This document shows, piece by piece, positions 12,543-22,900 of a stretch of DNA of 64,000 nucleotides (the first letter of the stretch is position 1; every line of letters begins with the position of its first letter). Where the stretch lies: the NCBI RefSeq assembly GCF_000340215.1, contig NW_006921536.1:2583-66582 (forward strand). Direction: 5' to 3'. The notes beneath the pieces are model-generated. The model was not told the origin of the DNA and did no database searches. It saw only the letters and a list, made by a program, of their open reading frames with translations. The translations under genes were made by a program, and so were the position numbers. This DNA is from Pseudocercospora fijiensis CIRAD86. Lineage: Eukaryota; Ascomycota; Dothideomycetes; Mycosphaerellales; Mycosphaerellaceae.

Positions 12543-12829
12543 GTAGGCAACGAGGGGCTCTCTAGAATAGGAGGGAAGGAGAGACTTCTTCGAGAAGTCG
12601 GCGAAGTAGGTTAAGTAGCGGACTTCGAAGCTAGTAATAGGGGAGAATAAGCTACGCTTACTTAGGAGTCTAGCTTAGGCGGCGTCGTAGGCAACGAGGG
12701 GCTCTCTAGAATAGGAGGGAAGGAGAGACTTCTTCGAGGAGTCGGCGAAGTAGGTTAAGTAGCGGACTTCGAAGCTAGTAATAGAGAAGAATAAGCTACG
12801 CTTCCTTAGGAGTTAGGCTTAGGTAGCGT
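12543..12829 (+). repeat. 144-bp tandem duplication (48 codons per unit)
   Basis: Copy 1 at about 12543-12686 and copy 2 at about 12687-12829 are nearly identical, beginning GTAGGCAACGAGGGGC. The period is a multiple of three, so the surrounding plus-strand frame is kept. Confidence 0.85.
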
Positions 12830-13095
12830 CGCTAGTATAGAAGCTAGCGGGGAAGGCGTCGCTAGTATAGAAGCTAGCTAGGAAGGCGTCGCTAGTATAG
12901 AAGCTAGCGCGGGAGGTATCGCTAGTATAGAAGCTAGCTAGGGAGGTATCGCTAGTATAGAAGCTAGCTAGGGAGGTATCGCTAGTATAGAAGCTAGCGC
13001 GGGAGGTATCGCTAGTATAGAAGCTAGCGCGGGAGGTATCGCTAGTATAGAAGCTAGCGCGGGAGGTATCGCTAGTATAGAAGCTAGCGCTAGTA
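12827..13095 (+). repeat. 30-bp coding minisatellite, about nine units
   Basis: Nine head-to-tail copies of a 30-bp unit containing TCGCTAGTATAGAAGCTAGC. Units differ mainly in the last few bases (GGGGAAG, TAGGAAG, GCGGGAG, TAGGGAG). In the plus frame each unit is 10 residues, (G)(V/I)ASIEAS plus two variable residues. Confidence 0.9.
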
Positions 13096-13927
13096 GGGAT
13101 TATACTATAGCGGACGAAGGGGGTCTAGTAGCTATCGGAGCGGGGCGGTAAACTATTCTATATAGGGTAAGAGGACCTATATACGAAGGGAGAGTATTAG
13201 ATAGGTATACTAGTTAAGTGCTATCTGTTTTAGGGAGAAGGGGACGTAGAGGAGCCCGCCGAATAGCTAACCGAGGCTAGTCGTAGGTAGGGATAGCCTA
13301 TACGATCGATTGTTAAACGATAGACGTAGAAGTACTATCCCTTAGAGTAGAGCTAGCGGCGTTAGCTCTAGCAAATTAATCGACTACCGCGATAACATCG
13401 TCGATCTCGAGCTAGTTAATATAGGTAGCGAGGAGCTATAGCCTATCTCTAGTGTTTGTGCGCGGCGCTATCTATAAAGAGAGCGGTAGTAGTCGTAGTA
13501 CTAGGAGAAGTAGCCGTCCCTAACTAGCCGAATAGTGCTAACTCTAGAGTGTTTAACTACCTACTACGCCTATTTAGCTACGAAGTAGAGGGTTAATATA
13601 GGGGATAGGTTAGGTAGCTAAAGAGGTAGACGATATAGCGGCTAGATATAGTAGTAGCGTAGACGAAGAAGATACTACGCCTAGGTCTTGCTCGGCTTAC
13701 TATACTTTCTTCTAGGCTCGTCGTAGAGCCGTACTCGCTAACTTCCTCGCGGTACGTTCGGCCTTCTTCTTCCGCTCTTCCTCTTTAGTACCGAGTAGCT
13801 TATACTATCCTTTAGGCGGTATCGTATTAATTCCGTTAATAGCGGAGGGCAAAGCTTATATATAAGCCGCGCTAATAAGTATAGAATTCGAGGAGGTAGT
13901 AGTTCTATCTCGCGGAAACTACTAATA

Positions 13928-13951
13928 CTAGAAAGGGCTACCCCTTTCTAG
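13928..13951. terminator. Perfect 10-bp stem-loop after the repeat-rich frame
   Basis: CTAGAAAGGG and CCCTTTCTAG pair perfectly around a four-base loop, just downstream of the last readable codons. It could be an RNA 3' structure or a small transposon footprint. Fungal Pol II termination does not normally need such a hairpin, so the regulatory reading is weak. Confidence 0.35.
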
Positions 13952-14580
13952 CGATGTATTTTGTATATAAGAGAGCAAGGAATAGTAGCGCAGTATATTT
14001 TACGTATAAAGTAGTACGTATAAGTAGGTTCGTATACTACCTATAGCCTTCCCGTAGACGTTGCAAAACCTAAAGTCTAGCAATTAAAGGATACCGTAAA
14101 CAACTTAAAACTTTAGGTACGCACCTTAAACGCCTAGTTTTAGGTACGTACTAAAAGTTTTAAGTTGTTCCTCTATCGGACCGTAGGATAAGTAAACCTA
14201 AAGAGTATTACTAGTAGGTCTGTTATTAAAGGTAAAAGTCCTTGCTAGGCGATAGGCGGAGTAATACGAGATACAGGGTAAGGTTCGTAGTAGCCTTCCG
14301 TAATAGCGAAGGAAGGCTATTTAATTAGATAGTTAGCTAGGTTCTAATAATGTTTAATTAATGTCGGGTAGACAGGTTAGCTAGATTTCGGGAAAGGGTA
14401 CCTCGTATACTTAATATAAGACTAAAAGTATAGCTAAGAAGATAGGTAAATCCCTACTTACGGAACTGGAGGGTAAGGGGTAGGGGAATGCGTACCCCGT
14501 ATATTTCTTAACTAGAAGCGCTCCGTCGCGTTCTAACGGAGCGAGGGCCGTATCGCTAATTATAGCTAATTAGCTAGACG
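13952..14580. other. Non-coding spacer with a long hairpin
   Basis: I see no convincing coding frame here. The main structure is the inverted repeat at 14101-14167. A small inverted repeat around GTAGCCTTCC...GGAAGGCTA is at about 14290-14320. The end (about 14546-14620) matches the left part of the 273-bp repeat units further right. Confidence 0.45.
14101..14167. repeat. Palindromic short element with long arms (intergenic)
   Basis: CAACTTAAAACTTTAGGTAC and the inverted GTACTAAAAGTTTTAAGTTG form an almost complete 67-bp hairpin. It shares the ACTTTAGGTACG core of the intronic copies but has longer pairing arms, and may be closest to the intact form of the element. Confidence 0.7.
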
Positions 14581-14638
14581 CGGGCGCGGTCGAGATACGA
14601 CTTAGAATACGAACGCCTTCTTACTTTAATATTTCTTA

Positions 14639-14713
14639 AGCGCTTCGTCGTATCCTAGCGAAGCGGCTTACTAACTAGAAGCGCTTCGTCGTATCCTAAC
14701 GAAGCGGCTTAAC
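14639..14713. repeat. 41-bp direct repeat, two copies
   Basis: AGCGCTTCGTCGTATCCT starts at about 14639 and again at about 14680. Each copy also contains an inverted pair CGCTTCG/CGAAGCG, so it can form a small hairpin. It sits at the broken downstream end of the helicase fragment. Confidence 0.7.
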
Positions 14714-15406
14714 GATATCCTTGTCCTTGCTACGACTACCGAGACGTACAAATTCTTCCTCGAATATAGCGATATAACGTAAAAACTAGTCGATAGTATA
14801 GTTAGTTTAATAAGCGATAATTATTAGTAGATCTCCCTTGTTCTAGTTCTCGAGTATTACTTTAATAGCTTGTATAGAGATATAGGTCTTACTAGTACCG
14901 GGTAGGCCTTAAATAATAGCAAGACGCGCCGTTAGAATACGACGGAGCGCTTCTAGTTAGGAGGCGTCTAGAGCACTATTAGGCTTAGAAGGCTAGTGCT
15001 TAACTATATTAATATTCTCGAAGCTCTCGTTAGAGTTGTTAACTAGGATAGAGCTTAGATCTCGCTTCGGCTATGCTTTAAAATACTTAGGCGCCGAAAT
15101 ATAAGGCTATATACTAACGAGGTGCTCTAATAAGGGGAAACCCTCGCGTATTATACGCTAAAGGCTAAGCAAGGTATGCCGATTGGCTTCGAAAAGTCCG
15201 CTACGGTCCTCTACTATAAGATATTCTATAGCAGGATCTAGCTCTAACTCCTCGGGACGGGCAAAGGCGAGATTAAGCTTAGGTAGATTCTACTAAAGTC
15301 CCTCTAGTAGTCGAGCGGTAATAGTAGCGATAATAGCGCGAGATACGAACTTATTATTTATTAGTATAAGAACGACTAAGCTACCGGCGATAAGGCGCTT
15401 TAACTG

Positions 15407-15916
15407 TTCCTATAGAACTTTCTTGCTAGTGCGGAGGAGACTAAAAGTAACGCGGACGGCGAAGCTACGTATAGACAAAGTCGCGCCGTAGATATAAACC
15501 TACTTAGGTTAGTATATAACGGGCGGCGCGTTAAAGGGGTAAAGGCGAGACTAACCTTCGTATAGATGCCGACTTTGCTATTAAATGCGTCCTTAGCGGT
15601 ATATAGAGTATAGCGAGTTATTAAGACTACTTCGCGAAGGCCGCGGAGGGTATCTTCGCGGTTCCTATAGAACTTTCTTACTAGTACGGAGGAGACTAAA
15701 AGTAACGCAGACGGCGAAGCTACGAGTAGACAAAGTCGCGCCGCAGATATAAACCTACTTAGGTTAGTATATAACGGGCGGCGCGTTAAAGGGGTAAAGG
15801 CGAGACTTACCTTAGTATAGATACCGACTTTGCTATTAAATGCGTCCTTAGCGGTATATAGAGTGTAGCGAGTTATTAAGACTACTTCGCGAAGGCCGCG
15901 GAGGGCATCTTCGCGG
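15407..15916 (-). repeat. 255-bp tandem duplication inside the helicase fragment
   Basis: About 15407-15661 and 15662-15916 are near-identical, starting TTCCTATAGAACTTTCTT. Differences are mostly RIP-type transitions (GCTAGTGCGG against ACTAGTACGG), so the duplication predates at least some RIP. The period is a multiple of three. Confidence 0.85.
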
Positions 15917-15940
15917 TATAGCTCGTAGAGAGTGCTCTAA

Positions 15941-16650
15941 GAGAATAGTTCTATAAGGGAGGCGATAAATAGTAAATAGGGCTAGTCGACGTCGCGCGCG
16001 AAGGCGAGCGTTCCTATCGCTAGTTATAGCTAATTAGCCCGCGGCCCTTACCGTATCGCTAGTTATAGCTAATTAGCCTAACGCGGGCGCAGTCGAGATA
16101 CGACTAAGAATACGACCGCCTTCTTATTTAGCTCGCAATATACGTAGGCGGCCTACGAGTAGGCGCGAGAATATATTCTTTTATACCTTCGATATTATAA
16201 TATCGAATAAATAGAGAATAGTTCTATAAGGGAGGCGATAAATAGTAAATAGGGCTCGTCGACGTCGCGCGCGAGGGCGAGCGTTCCTATCGCTAGTTAT
16301 AGCTAATTAGCCCGCGGCCCTTGCTATATCGCTAGTTATAGCTAATTAGCCCGACGCGGGCGCAGTCGAGATACGACTAAGAATGCGACCGCCTTCTTAT
16401 TTAGCTCGCAATATACGTAGGCGGCCTACGAGCAGGCGCGAGAATATATTCTTTTATACCTTCGATATTATAATATCGAATAAATAGAGAATAGTTCTAT
16501 AAGGGAGGCGATAAATAGTAAATAGGGCTCGTCGACGTCGTGCGCGAGGGCGAGCGTTCCTATCGCTAGTTATAGCTAATTAGCCCGCGGCCCTTGCCGT
16601 ATCGCTAGTTATAGCTAATTAGCCCGACGCCGGCGCCCTACTACACGCCC
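15941..16650 (-). repeat. 273-bp tandem repeat, nearly three units, ending at the telomere-like tract
   Basis: Units start at 15941, 16214 and 16487 with GAGAATAGTTCTATAAGGG. Each contains the helicase N-terminal segment (FARDVD...SLIELFS on the minus strand) and two copies of GCTAGTTATAGCTAATTAGC. The third unit is cut short just before the CCCTAA tract. Part of the unit also appears once at about 14546-14625. Serial duplication of a gene's 5' end next to telomere repeats is typical of subtelomeric rearrangement. Confidence 0.85.
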
Positions 16651-16658
16651 GCTATACG

Positions 16659-16676
16659 CCTAACCCTAACCCTAAA
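16659..16676 (+). repeat. Interstitial telomere-like tract (CCCTAA repeats)
   Basis: CCTAACCCTAACCCTAAA corresponds to about two and a half units of the standard filamentous-fungal telomere repeat TTAGGG, read as CCCTAA on the plus strand. In that orientation the sequence to the right would have been the chromosome interior. It lies exactly at the end of the 273-bp repeats. Confidence 0.7.
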
Positions 16677-16679
16677 GTG

Positions 16680-17010
16680 CCCTATAGTAGACGCTATCTA
16701 TATAATTACTAAAATACCGATAGTATAATATAAAGGACTTAGTTTAGAATTAAACTACACGATACGAGTTATTAAATAAGGCTCTAGATATTAGTCTATA
16801 TTTTAACTATATAGGTAGAAAATAGTTCTTAGTAATAGGAACTATATATAAGGATATATAGACCTCCTTAAAGGTTTTCTATAGTCTAGATAATATAACG
16901 ATATTCTTTAGGTTATTTAGGATATAAAACAAGACTCTCTTATATATAGTATAGATTTAGAATTAGCTTTTTATTTTTTTAGTAAAGTACTATATAAGAT
17001 ATTAAATAGA
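16680..17010. other. AT-rich flank without recognisable genes
   Basis: About 330 bases of AT-rich sequence separate the telomere-like tract from the 3' LTR of element C. There is no readable frame in either direction. The last five bases, ATAGA (17006-17010), are the probable target-site copy of element C, but the partner copy is lost. Confidence 0.4.
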
Positions 17011-17206
17011 TATAAGAACGGTATATTAGTAGGTAGATATAGTAGTAGTAGGTATAAGTAGTATTCGATAAGGATCTAGGAGGAGAGGGAGGAAGGTAGG
17101 TAAGTTAGCCTAACGCTAAGCGCTAAGCCCTACCTAAGGCTTCGAGACCCTAGCTTTACTCGGCCTAGTTATATACTAATTACGTATAGCCTCTTTAGCC
17201 CTAATA
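17011..17206 (-). repeat. 3' LTR of element C (196 bp)
   Basis: Same length and alignable over its whole length with the LTRs of A and B. Its ends read TA...TA, as expected for TG...CA after RIP. The polypurine tract follows on the plus-strand right side. Confidence 0.85.
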
Positions 17207-17742
17207 TACGCTTCCCTTCTAAAGGCCGCGCCCTCGTAGCCTTTTATATTCCTATCTCGACCTCTATTACTACTAAATTAGCAAATCTAATAACTGCTTA
17301 GTTCGCGCTAAATTAAACGCTTAACTACCTAATTATATAGCCTTATTAAACCTTACTTTCTTATATAATATCTAACTCCTACTACGCTATTATTGCTTAT
17401 AATAAAGTAATATATAGCTACGAGAATTAAGGGCTATCGACTAATTATAGGACGAGCGCGTCTTCCCTACTATAATATATAGGCGTACGAGGTATTATAG
17501 TACTACCTCCGTTCTAAGTAATATTACCTGAGTTCTTTACGTCTACTCTAAAAGACCTAGTAATATTCGTATCCGAGGGCTTATTCCTATTGTTTCCGAG
17601 GGCTATTTCTATCTATTATTCGTAGTTTCGCTAGCCCTAATTAGTTAGGGTTAGCAGCCTTTAATTATTAATCTTCTAAAATATAGTTTGTCTAGTTTCT
17701 ATAGATAAAGGCTATTATAAGTATAGTAGTTAAGGTTCGCCT
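17011..17742 (-). mobile_element. Element C, piece 1: 3' LTR and 3' internal end (chromovirus)
   Basis: This piece carries the 196-bp 3' LTR of C in reverse orientation, its polypurine tract (GAAGGGAAGCG on the minus strand) and about 500 bp of 3' internal sequence. It matches element B from 34516 to about 35270 throughout. At 17742 the match stops and resumes exactly at 25942, because a TIR element inserted at a TA dinucleotide. C is the oldest layer of the nest. Confidence 0.85.
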
Positions 17743-17857
17743 TACGTTACGGAAACTTTTTTACCGATCCTATCGATCCTATCGATCCTAGCGATCGCGA
17801 GCGATCCTAAGCTATCCTAGAACGATAAATAGGTAACTTATAAAAGTTAGACTTTTG

Positions 17858-18050
17858 CCTAGTACTATACTAAAAATAAAACATTTTTATTATATATTAC
17901 TAAGCCGTAAACCTTCTAGATAAAAAGATATAAAGGAAAGAAAATCACTTTTCTAGACATTTTACTTCTAATTTATCCTTTTTTCTAGTAGGTTTATAGC
18001 TTAGTTATATAGTAGAAAGGTACTCTATTTTTAGTATATTATTATAAAAA
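17858..18050. repeat. Foldback (hairpin) repeat inside the TIR element
   Basis: The left arm starts near GTACTATACTAAAAATA and its diverged inverted copy ends near TATTTTTAGTATATTA. The arms also share AAGCCGTAAACC against GGTTTATAGCTT. The centre is about CACTTTTCTAGACA, which keeps CA dinucleotides. It resembles a small MITE or a structural part of the host TIR element. Confidence 0.6.
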
Positions 18051-18098
18051 AATATAAAATTTATAGATTTTCTACGAAACTAAAGCTAGGGAACAGAA

Positions 18099-18103
18099 AT
18101 AAG
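18099..18103. repeat. Target-site duplication of element A (ATAAG, left)
   Basis: ATAAG here and again at 25313-25317 directly flank the outer LTR ends, a 5-bp duplication normal for Ty3/Gypsy integration. Confidence 0.85.
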
Positions 18104-18299
18104 TGTTAGGGCTAAAGAGGCTATACGTAATTAGTATATAACTAGGCTAAGTAAAGCTAGGGTCTTAGTGCCTTAGGTAGGGCTTAGCGCTTAGCAATAG
18201 GCTAACTTGCCTACCTTCCTCCCTCTCCTCCTAGCTTCTTATCGAATACTACTCGTACCTACTACTACCCTATCTACCTACTAATATACCTTTCTTATA
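18104..18299 (+). repeat. 5' LTR of element A (196 bp)
   Basis: Starts TGTTAGGGC (the TG is intact here) and ends CTTATA. Equal in length to the 3' LTR at 25117-25312. Confidence 0.9.
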
Positions 18300-18310
18300 T
18301 AGTATTCGAT

Positions 18311-18327
18311 CTACCCTTTAAGGGTAG
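18311..18327 (+). repeat. Short palindrome just inside the 5' LTR of element A
   Basis: CTACCCTTTAAGGGTAG is a perfect 8-bp-arm palindrome 11 bases after the LTR. The same one is present in element B (41363-41379). It lies in or next to where a primer-binding site is expected, and I could not match a tRNA with confidence. Confidence 0.55.
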
Positions 18328-18499
18328 TAGCTAGATAGTCCTTATTTTAAGCTTTTAGCGGTATAGCTATAATAACTAATCTAACTATATTGCGCCCGAA
18401 GAACGGGACCTATACGTACTATTCTATCGAAACAACCGTACTAATTATTAAGTAAGGCCTTCTATACGGCCTATTATACTAAGTTAATTACACTAGACT

Positions 18500-19965
18500 A
18501 ATACTCGCTAATTCCGCTATATCCGCACTATAGGGGCCTATAATACATTATTAGTATTACCCCTTATTATAATAGCCGGTTTATTACGAAGCAACAATAA
18601 CCGTACTACCGCTAGCAGCGCTAGTAACGATAACGCTAGTAGTATAGTACCTACTAAAGCACCTACTAAAGTGCCTCCTACTAAAGAGCCTACTACTAGA
18701 GAGCCTACTATTAGGCCTATTAAAGAAGAACCTATAATTCTAGGTAACGACCTAGAATTGTCTGTCGACGATATTTTTAATAATATTATTAACCGTCGAT
18801 ATAGCTAACTAGCCTTTAGTCCCTAACTAGTAGCGAGACTTTAAGGAGCTACTTAAAACAGGCTTACTACCTTGCGCTAAGAACAATAGCTAAAGGATAA
18901 TCTCCTCGAAATTCGTCGCCTATAAGAAGCCCTAGTAACTAATACTAAACTAATAGTAGGGCCTTCCTCTCTATCTATTTTAGTCTAAAAGAAGGATGCT
19001 AAACTTAAGGACTATACTGTATTTAATAGCTCTAGTCGGAAACAATATAACGACTATATCCGTAACTACGAGCTTAATTAGCGAAACGCGCTAAGGGCCC
19101 TTCTAGACGACTACTCGTTAGTCGTCTATACTATACAATATATTAATAGAGACCTAAAGCGTACCTAGGATAACTATTTCGACTCCCTTACTAATTAGAC
19201 CGCTATTTAGTAGTAAGACTATAAGACTATTATACTAGACACCCTTAGAAACCCTATACTAAGGCAATAATACGCTTAGGACTAATACCTTCGAGCTAAA
19301 CAAAAGACTAATTAATCGGCTCGCTTATTTAAGGCCTATTTAAAGACCCTTAAGGACGATTTGCTAGCTAAGACCGACTCTATCTAGATTTCCGAAATAC
19401 GCCCTAAATTGCGATAGGAACTAGTCCTCGAATTAGACCGCCGCCGTATATTCGAATAGGCTAACCTAATACGCATTTAATTTATAGTCGAAGTAGAAAT
19501 AGCTAAACGAGCTATTTAGCTTTAGTAACGGCTAGAATCGAGGATCCGACTAACTAGTACTAACCGTAGCAACCGTAGTAGCCGCGGCGGAGGAAACTAA
19601 GGTTCCTACTAGAATAATAATGCTAACAATAATAGTAACAACGACCGTAGGAGAAGCCGTAGCCGACGGCTATATAGAGGAGGCCGTAATAGGGGCCGTA
19701 GAAGGGGCTCGTATCCCTATAGTACTAATCGCTCGGCTAATAATAGCGGTAATAGCTATAGCAATCCCCTAACCGGACTAAAGTACTTTAATTGTAATAG
19801 TACTAGCTATCTACTAGGCTAATACGACAAACCTAAGGACTAGGCCCGAATCGACCGTACTACCGCTAAGCACCGAAAGCACCTTTTAGTAGCTAACGCT
19901 ACCCCTATAGGCTAACCTTCGAAAAAAGAATAAGCGCCGTACTAACTATTAGCCTTATACGGCGT
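18500..19965 (+). pseudogene. gag: Degraded gag of element A
   Basis: Structural capsid polyprotein of the retrotransposon. The frame starts with a hydrophobic LVLPLIIIAGLL segment, then a Ser/Asn-rich part and a run of Pro-Thr-Lys/Glu repeats (about 18650-18740). A Gln/Leu/Asp-rich capsid-like domain follows (about 19000-19500), then an Arg/Gly-rich tract (about 19640-19720). A zinc knuckle reads FNCNSTSYLLG near 19787-19820; the family motif is CX2CX4HX4C, and the His and last Cys have become Tyr. Stops are TAA/TAG at Gln or Trp sites. The corresponding region of B is better preserved. Confidence 0.7.
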
Positions 19966-22900
19966 AAGACTATCGACATTATACTAGCTATAATACGCTC
20001 CTATCTTATATAGGATACGAAGGGTACTACCTATTAAACTAAGGTTATACTAGATCTAGGAAATTTAGTTAGTACCCTTATTAGCTATCGCCTAGCTAAG
20101 TAATTAGACCTTCGACAACTACCTAGGACTAACCTACTAACCCTTGCTTAGTTTAATAACGCTCGGCACTTAACCTATAGGGCCTACTATATTCCTATAG
20201 CCCTAAAGAACGACCTCGGAAATAAACGCCTACTAGACTTTACTACCTACGTAGTAGATATAGACAACCTATATAGGGGAGCTACTATTGTTATTAGCAA
20301 CCCTATTCTTAAGTACTATACTATAGTTATAGACTTAGGCAGTTAATAATAGCGATTTAGAATCGCTAGGAGAGAGGATATTAAATATATCGATATTAGC
20401 GAGTATCCTAATAATATTAGGGTCCTATTTATTAGCAACCTAATACTAGCCTCTGCCTTAGCCGACCTAATAGTCGACCTATTAGGCGACGATAATAAGC
20501 CTATGCCCCCTAATAGTATAGACCCTAATTAGCTCGAGCGTATACTAGAGCCTATTCGAGAGACCTATATTAATATATTTAAACACTACTTAGCATCGAC
20601 ATTGCCTATATTTAAAGAGACAGACTATAAGATTAATATTATAGAGGGTAAAGAGGTTCCTTTTAGTCCCCTCTACAACCTTAGTAAACGAGAGCTCGCT
20701 ATATTACGTAAGTACCTAGAGGAAAACCTAGCTAACGGTCGCATTCGGTATAGTAATAGCCCTACTAGTGTACTAATCCTATTTGTTCTAAAGAAGGATA
20801 GTAGCCTGCGTCTATATATTAATTACCGTAGGCTCAATTCTATTACTATTAAAGACCGCTATCTACTTCCGCTTATTAATAAGACCCTCGATCGCCTTTC
20901 TAGCGCTTACTACTATACTATACTAGATATTAAGGATACGTACTATCGTATCTATATTCGTAAGGGCGACGAATAGAAAACAGCCTTCTATACTCGCTAT
21001 AGCTATTTCGAATACTTAGTTATACTATTCGGCTTAGCTAATGCCCCTACTATATTCTAGTCCTATATTAATCGGGCCTTATCCGGCCTACTAGACTACC
21101 TTTGTATAGTTTACCTAGATAACATCCTAGTTTATATATACTCCCCTAATATCGCGGAGTACTAGGCTATAGTCCGTAAGGTACTCGATCGCTTATAAGC
21201 CTATAGACTATATTACAAGCCTTCTAAATGCACCTTCGCCGCTAAGGAGGTAGCCTTCCTTAGCTTTATCGTATTAACTAATAGTGTTAAGGCTAATCCT
21301 AATCGGATTAAGACTATTACTAAATAGCCTATTCCTACGTCTATTAAGGAGCTTTAATTATTCCTAGGTTTTACTAACTTCTACCGTCGGTTTATTAAGG
21401 GTTATTCGAGGCATATAATACTACTAACTAAGCTTACTAAAACTAAGGCTAACCCGACTAGAGAATTCAAATAGACTAACAAGGTATAAGCCGCTTTTAA
21501 CGGCTTAAAGCAACGCTTTACTAAAGTCCCCTTATTATACTATTTCGTACTAAGCAAACTAATCCGTATTAAGACTAACGCTTTATAGTTCGCTATATTA
21601 GCTATTATATCCTAACAATCGGACAAGGACTATTACTAGTACCTAATTGCCTTCTTTTCGAGAAAGATAATTAACGCTAAGCGTCGCTACGAGACCTACG
21701 AGCAAGAATTGCTAGCTATTGTCGAGGCCTTTAAGTATTAGAGGCACTACCTCGATAGGGCTTAATATATAATATAGGTCTATATAGACTATAACAACCT
21801 CCGTAGTATTACTAAGGCTACTAGGGTTATAGGCCGACAGGCTAGATAGGCCGTCTACCTCGCCGGGTTTAATTTTAATGTATTATATTAGCTAGGCGTA
21901 AGTAACCCTACCGATAGCCTATCGAGGCGACCTAATTACGATAGCGAGACCTAACACATTAATTCTTTATTTCTAACCTTATAGTATAAGATTGCTATAG
22001 CCCGTATTATTAATAAGCACGCGTAGGATAAGCGGCTTACCGGACTCCGCAACGGCTTAAAGTATATTAATACTCTTACTATATTAATAGTACGTATTAA
22101 GGCAAGGGCTAAGGACATAGATAGGAGAAGTTATAATAACTCCCTAGTCGATATCGCAATATATAGTAATAGCGATAGTACTGCTATAGTTAATCCGGCT
22201 ACTAGTACTATTAGATATATATAATACGTACCTCGTTTAATAGCGAGGGTGCTATTAAATAACCTTGTAAATAGGGATAGTTAATCGTTTATAGATAAGC
22301 TATTACGTACTTAGTAGAGGGACGCCTTTGCTACTAAACGTATCGATAAGCTTATAAGTAGGCGAACGACTCGATCTAGTAAGAGTAACTAGTCGGTCGA
22401 TAATAAAGGTTATTTAAAGTTTAAGGGCAGATACTATATCCCCGCTAAACATTCGATCCGATAAGAACTTCTTAAGCGACACTATAATAGTAAGCTTACC
22501 GGTTACTATAGTATAGAGAGGTCGCACGAGCTACTATCGCGTATATACTACTAGCTAAATAGTAAGCGGGATATAAAGGAATACGTTAATACATATACCG
22601 TATGCTAACGTATTAAGGCACTAAAGCATTAGCCTTTTAGCGAGTTATCCTTGTTGCTAATCCCCTACAAGCTATTTATAGAGCTTATAATAGATTTTAT
22701 TGTAGGTCTTTCCCCTACTAAGCGAAGAGGAAGCAAAGACATCTTTAACGCTATTCTAGTCGTTATAGACTGGTTTACTAAGGGCGCTCGATACATCCCG
22801 GCGCGGAAAGATTAGACTGCTATTAATATAGTAGAAGCGCTATAGAACAATATCTTCTATACCTATTAGGGGACCCCTAAAGGGATAGTCTCTAACCGAG

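Larger units (their letters stand above)
12350..13927 (+). pseudogene. Repeat-rich degraded coding frame (Gly/Ser/Ala/Glu repeats)
   Basis: Another plus-strand reading frame is open (apart from RIP-type stops) from about 12350 to about 13925, in a different frame from the preceding gene. It may be a separate gene or a downstream exon. It contains two 48-residue tandem copies, then nine 10-residue copies of GVASIEAS plus two variable residues. An Arg/Ser-rich stretch follows (about 13480-13520), then a hydrophobic Arg/Phe segment near 13740-13800. Repeat lengths are multiples of three, so they expanded within a coding frame. No family is recognised. A GC-rich stem-loop lies just after the apparent end. 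Confidence 0.45.
14585..15960 (-). pseudogene. NFX1-type superfamily 1 helicase fragment, degraded and internally duplicated
   Basis: On the minus strand from about 15.95 kb down to 14.6 kb the frame reads, in order: a Tyr/Leu-rich N-terminal part (FARDVDxPYLLF, VVLITRYTLYTAKDAFNSK), EQLKRLIAGSLVVL, LLEGL, EDRSGLFEANRHTLLSL, LDAS then LEALRRILTARLAII, a Walker A-like GLPGTSKTYISI (normally GPPGTGKT), then YIAIFEEEFVRLGSRSKD. This order matches fungal NF-X1 finger and helicase proteins (UPF1/ZNFX1-like SF1 helicases) as I know them. The 3' part, with the remaining helicase motifs and zinc fingers, is missing. A 255-bp stretch is duplicated in tandem inside it. RIP-type stops and frame changes make it non-functional. 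Confidence 0.7.

Noticed and set aside
12827..13095. CRISPR-like array
   Set aside because: Units are contiguous 30-bp tandem repeats without unique spacers, in a eukaryotic setting.
13928..13951. Bacterial-type rho-independent terminator
   Set aside because: The hairpin has no T-run after it and the organism is a fungus; retained only as a stem-loop with low confidence.
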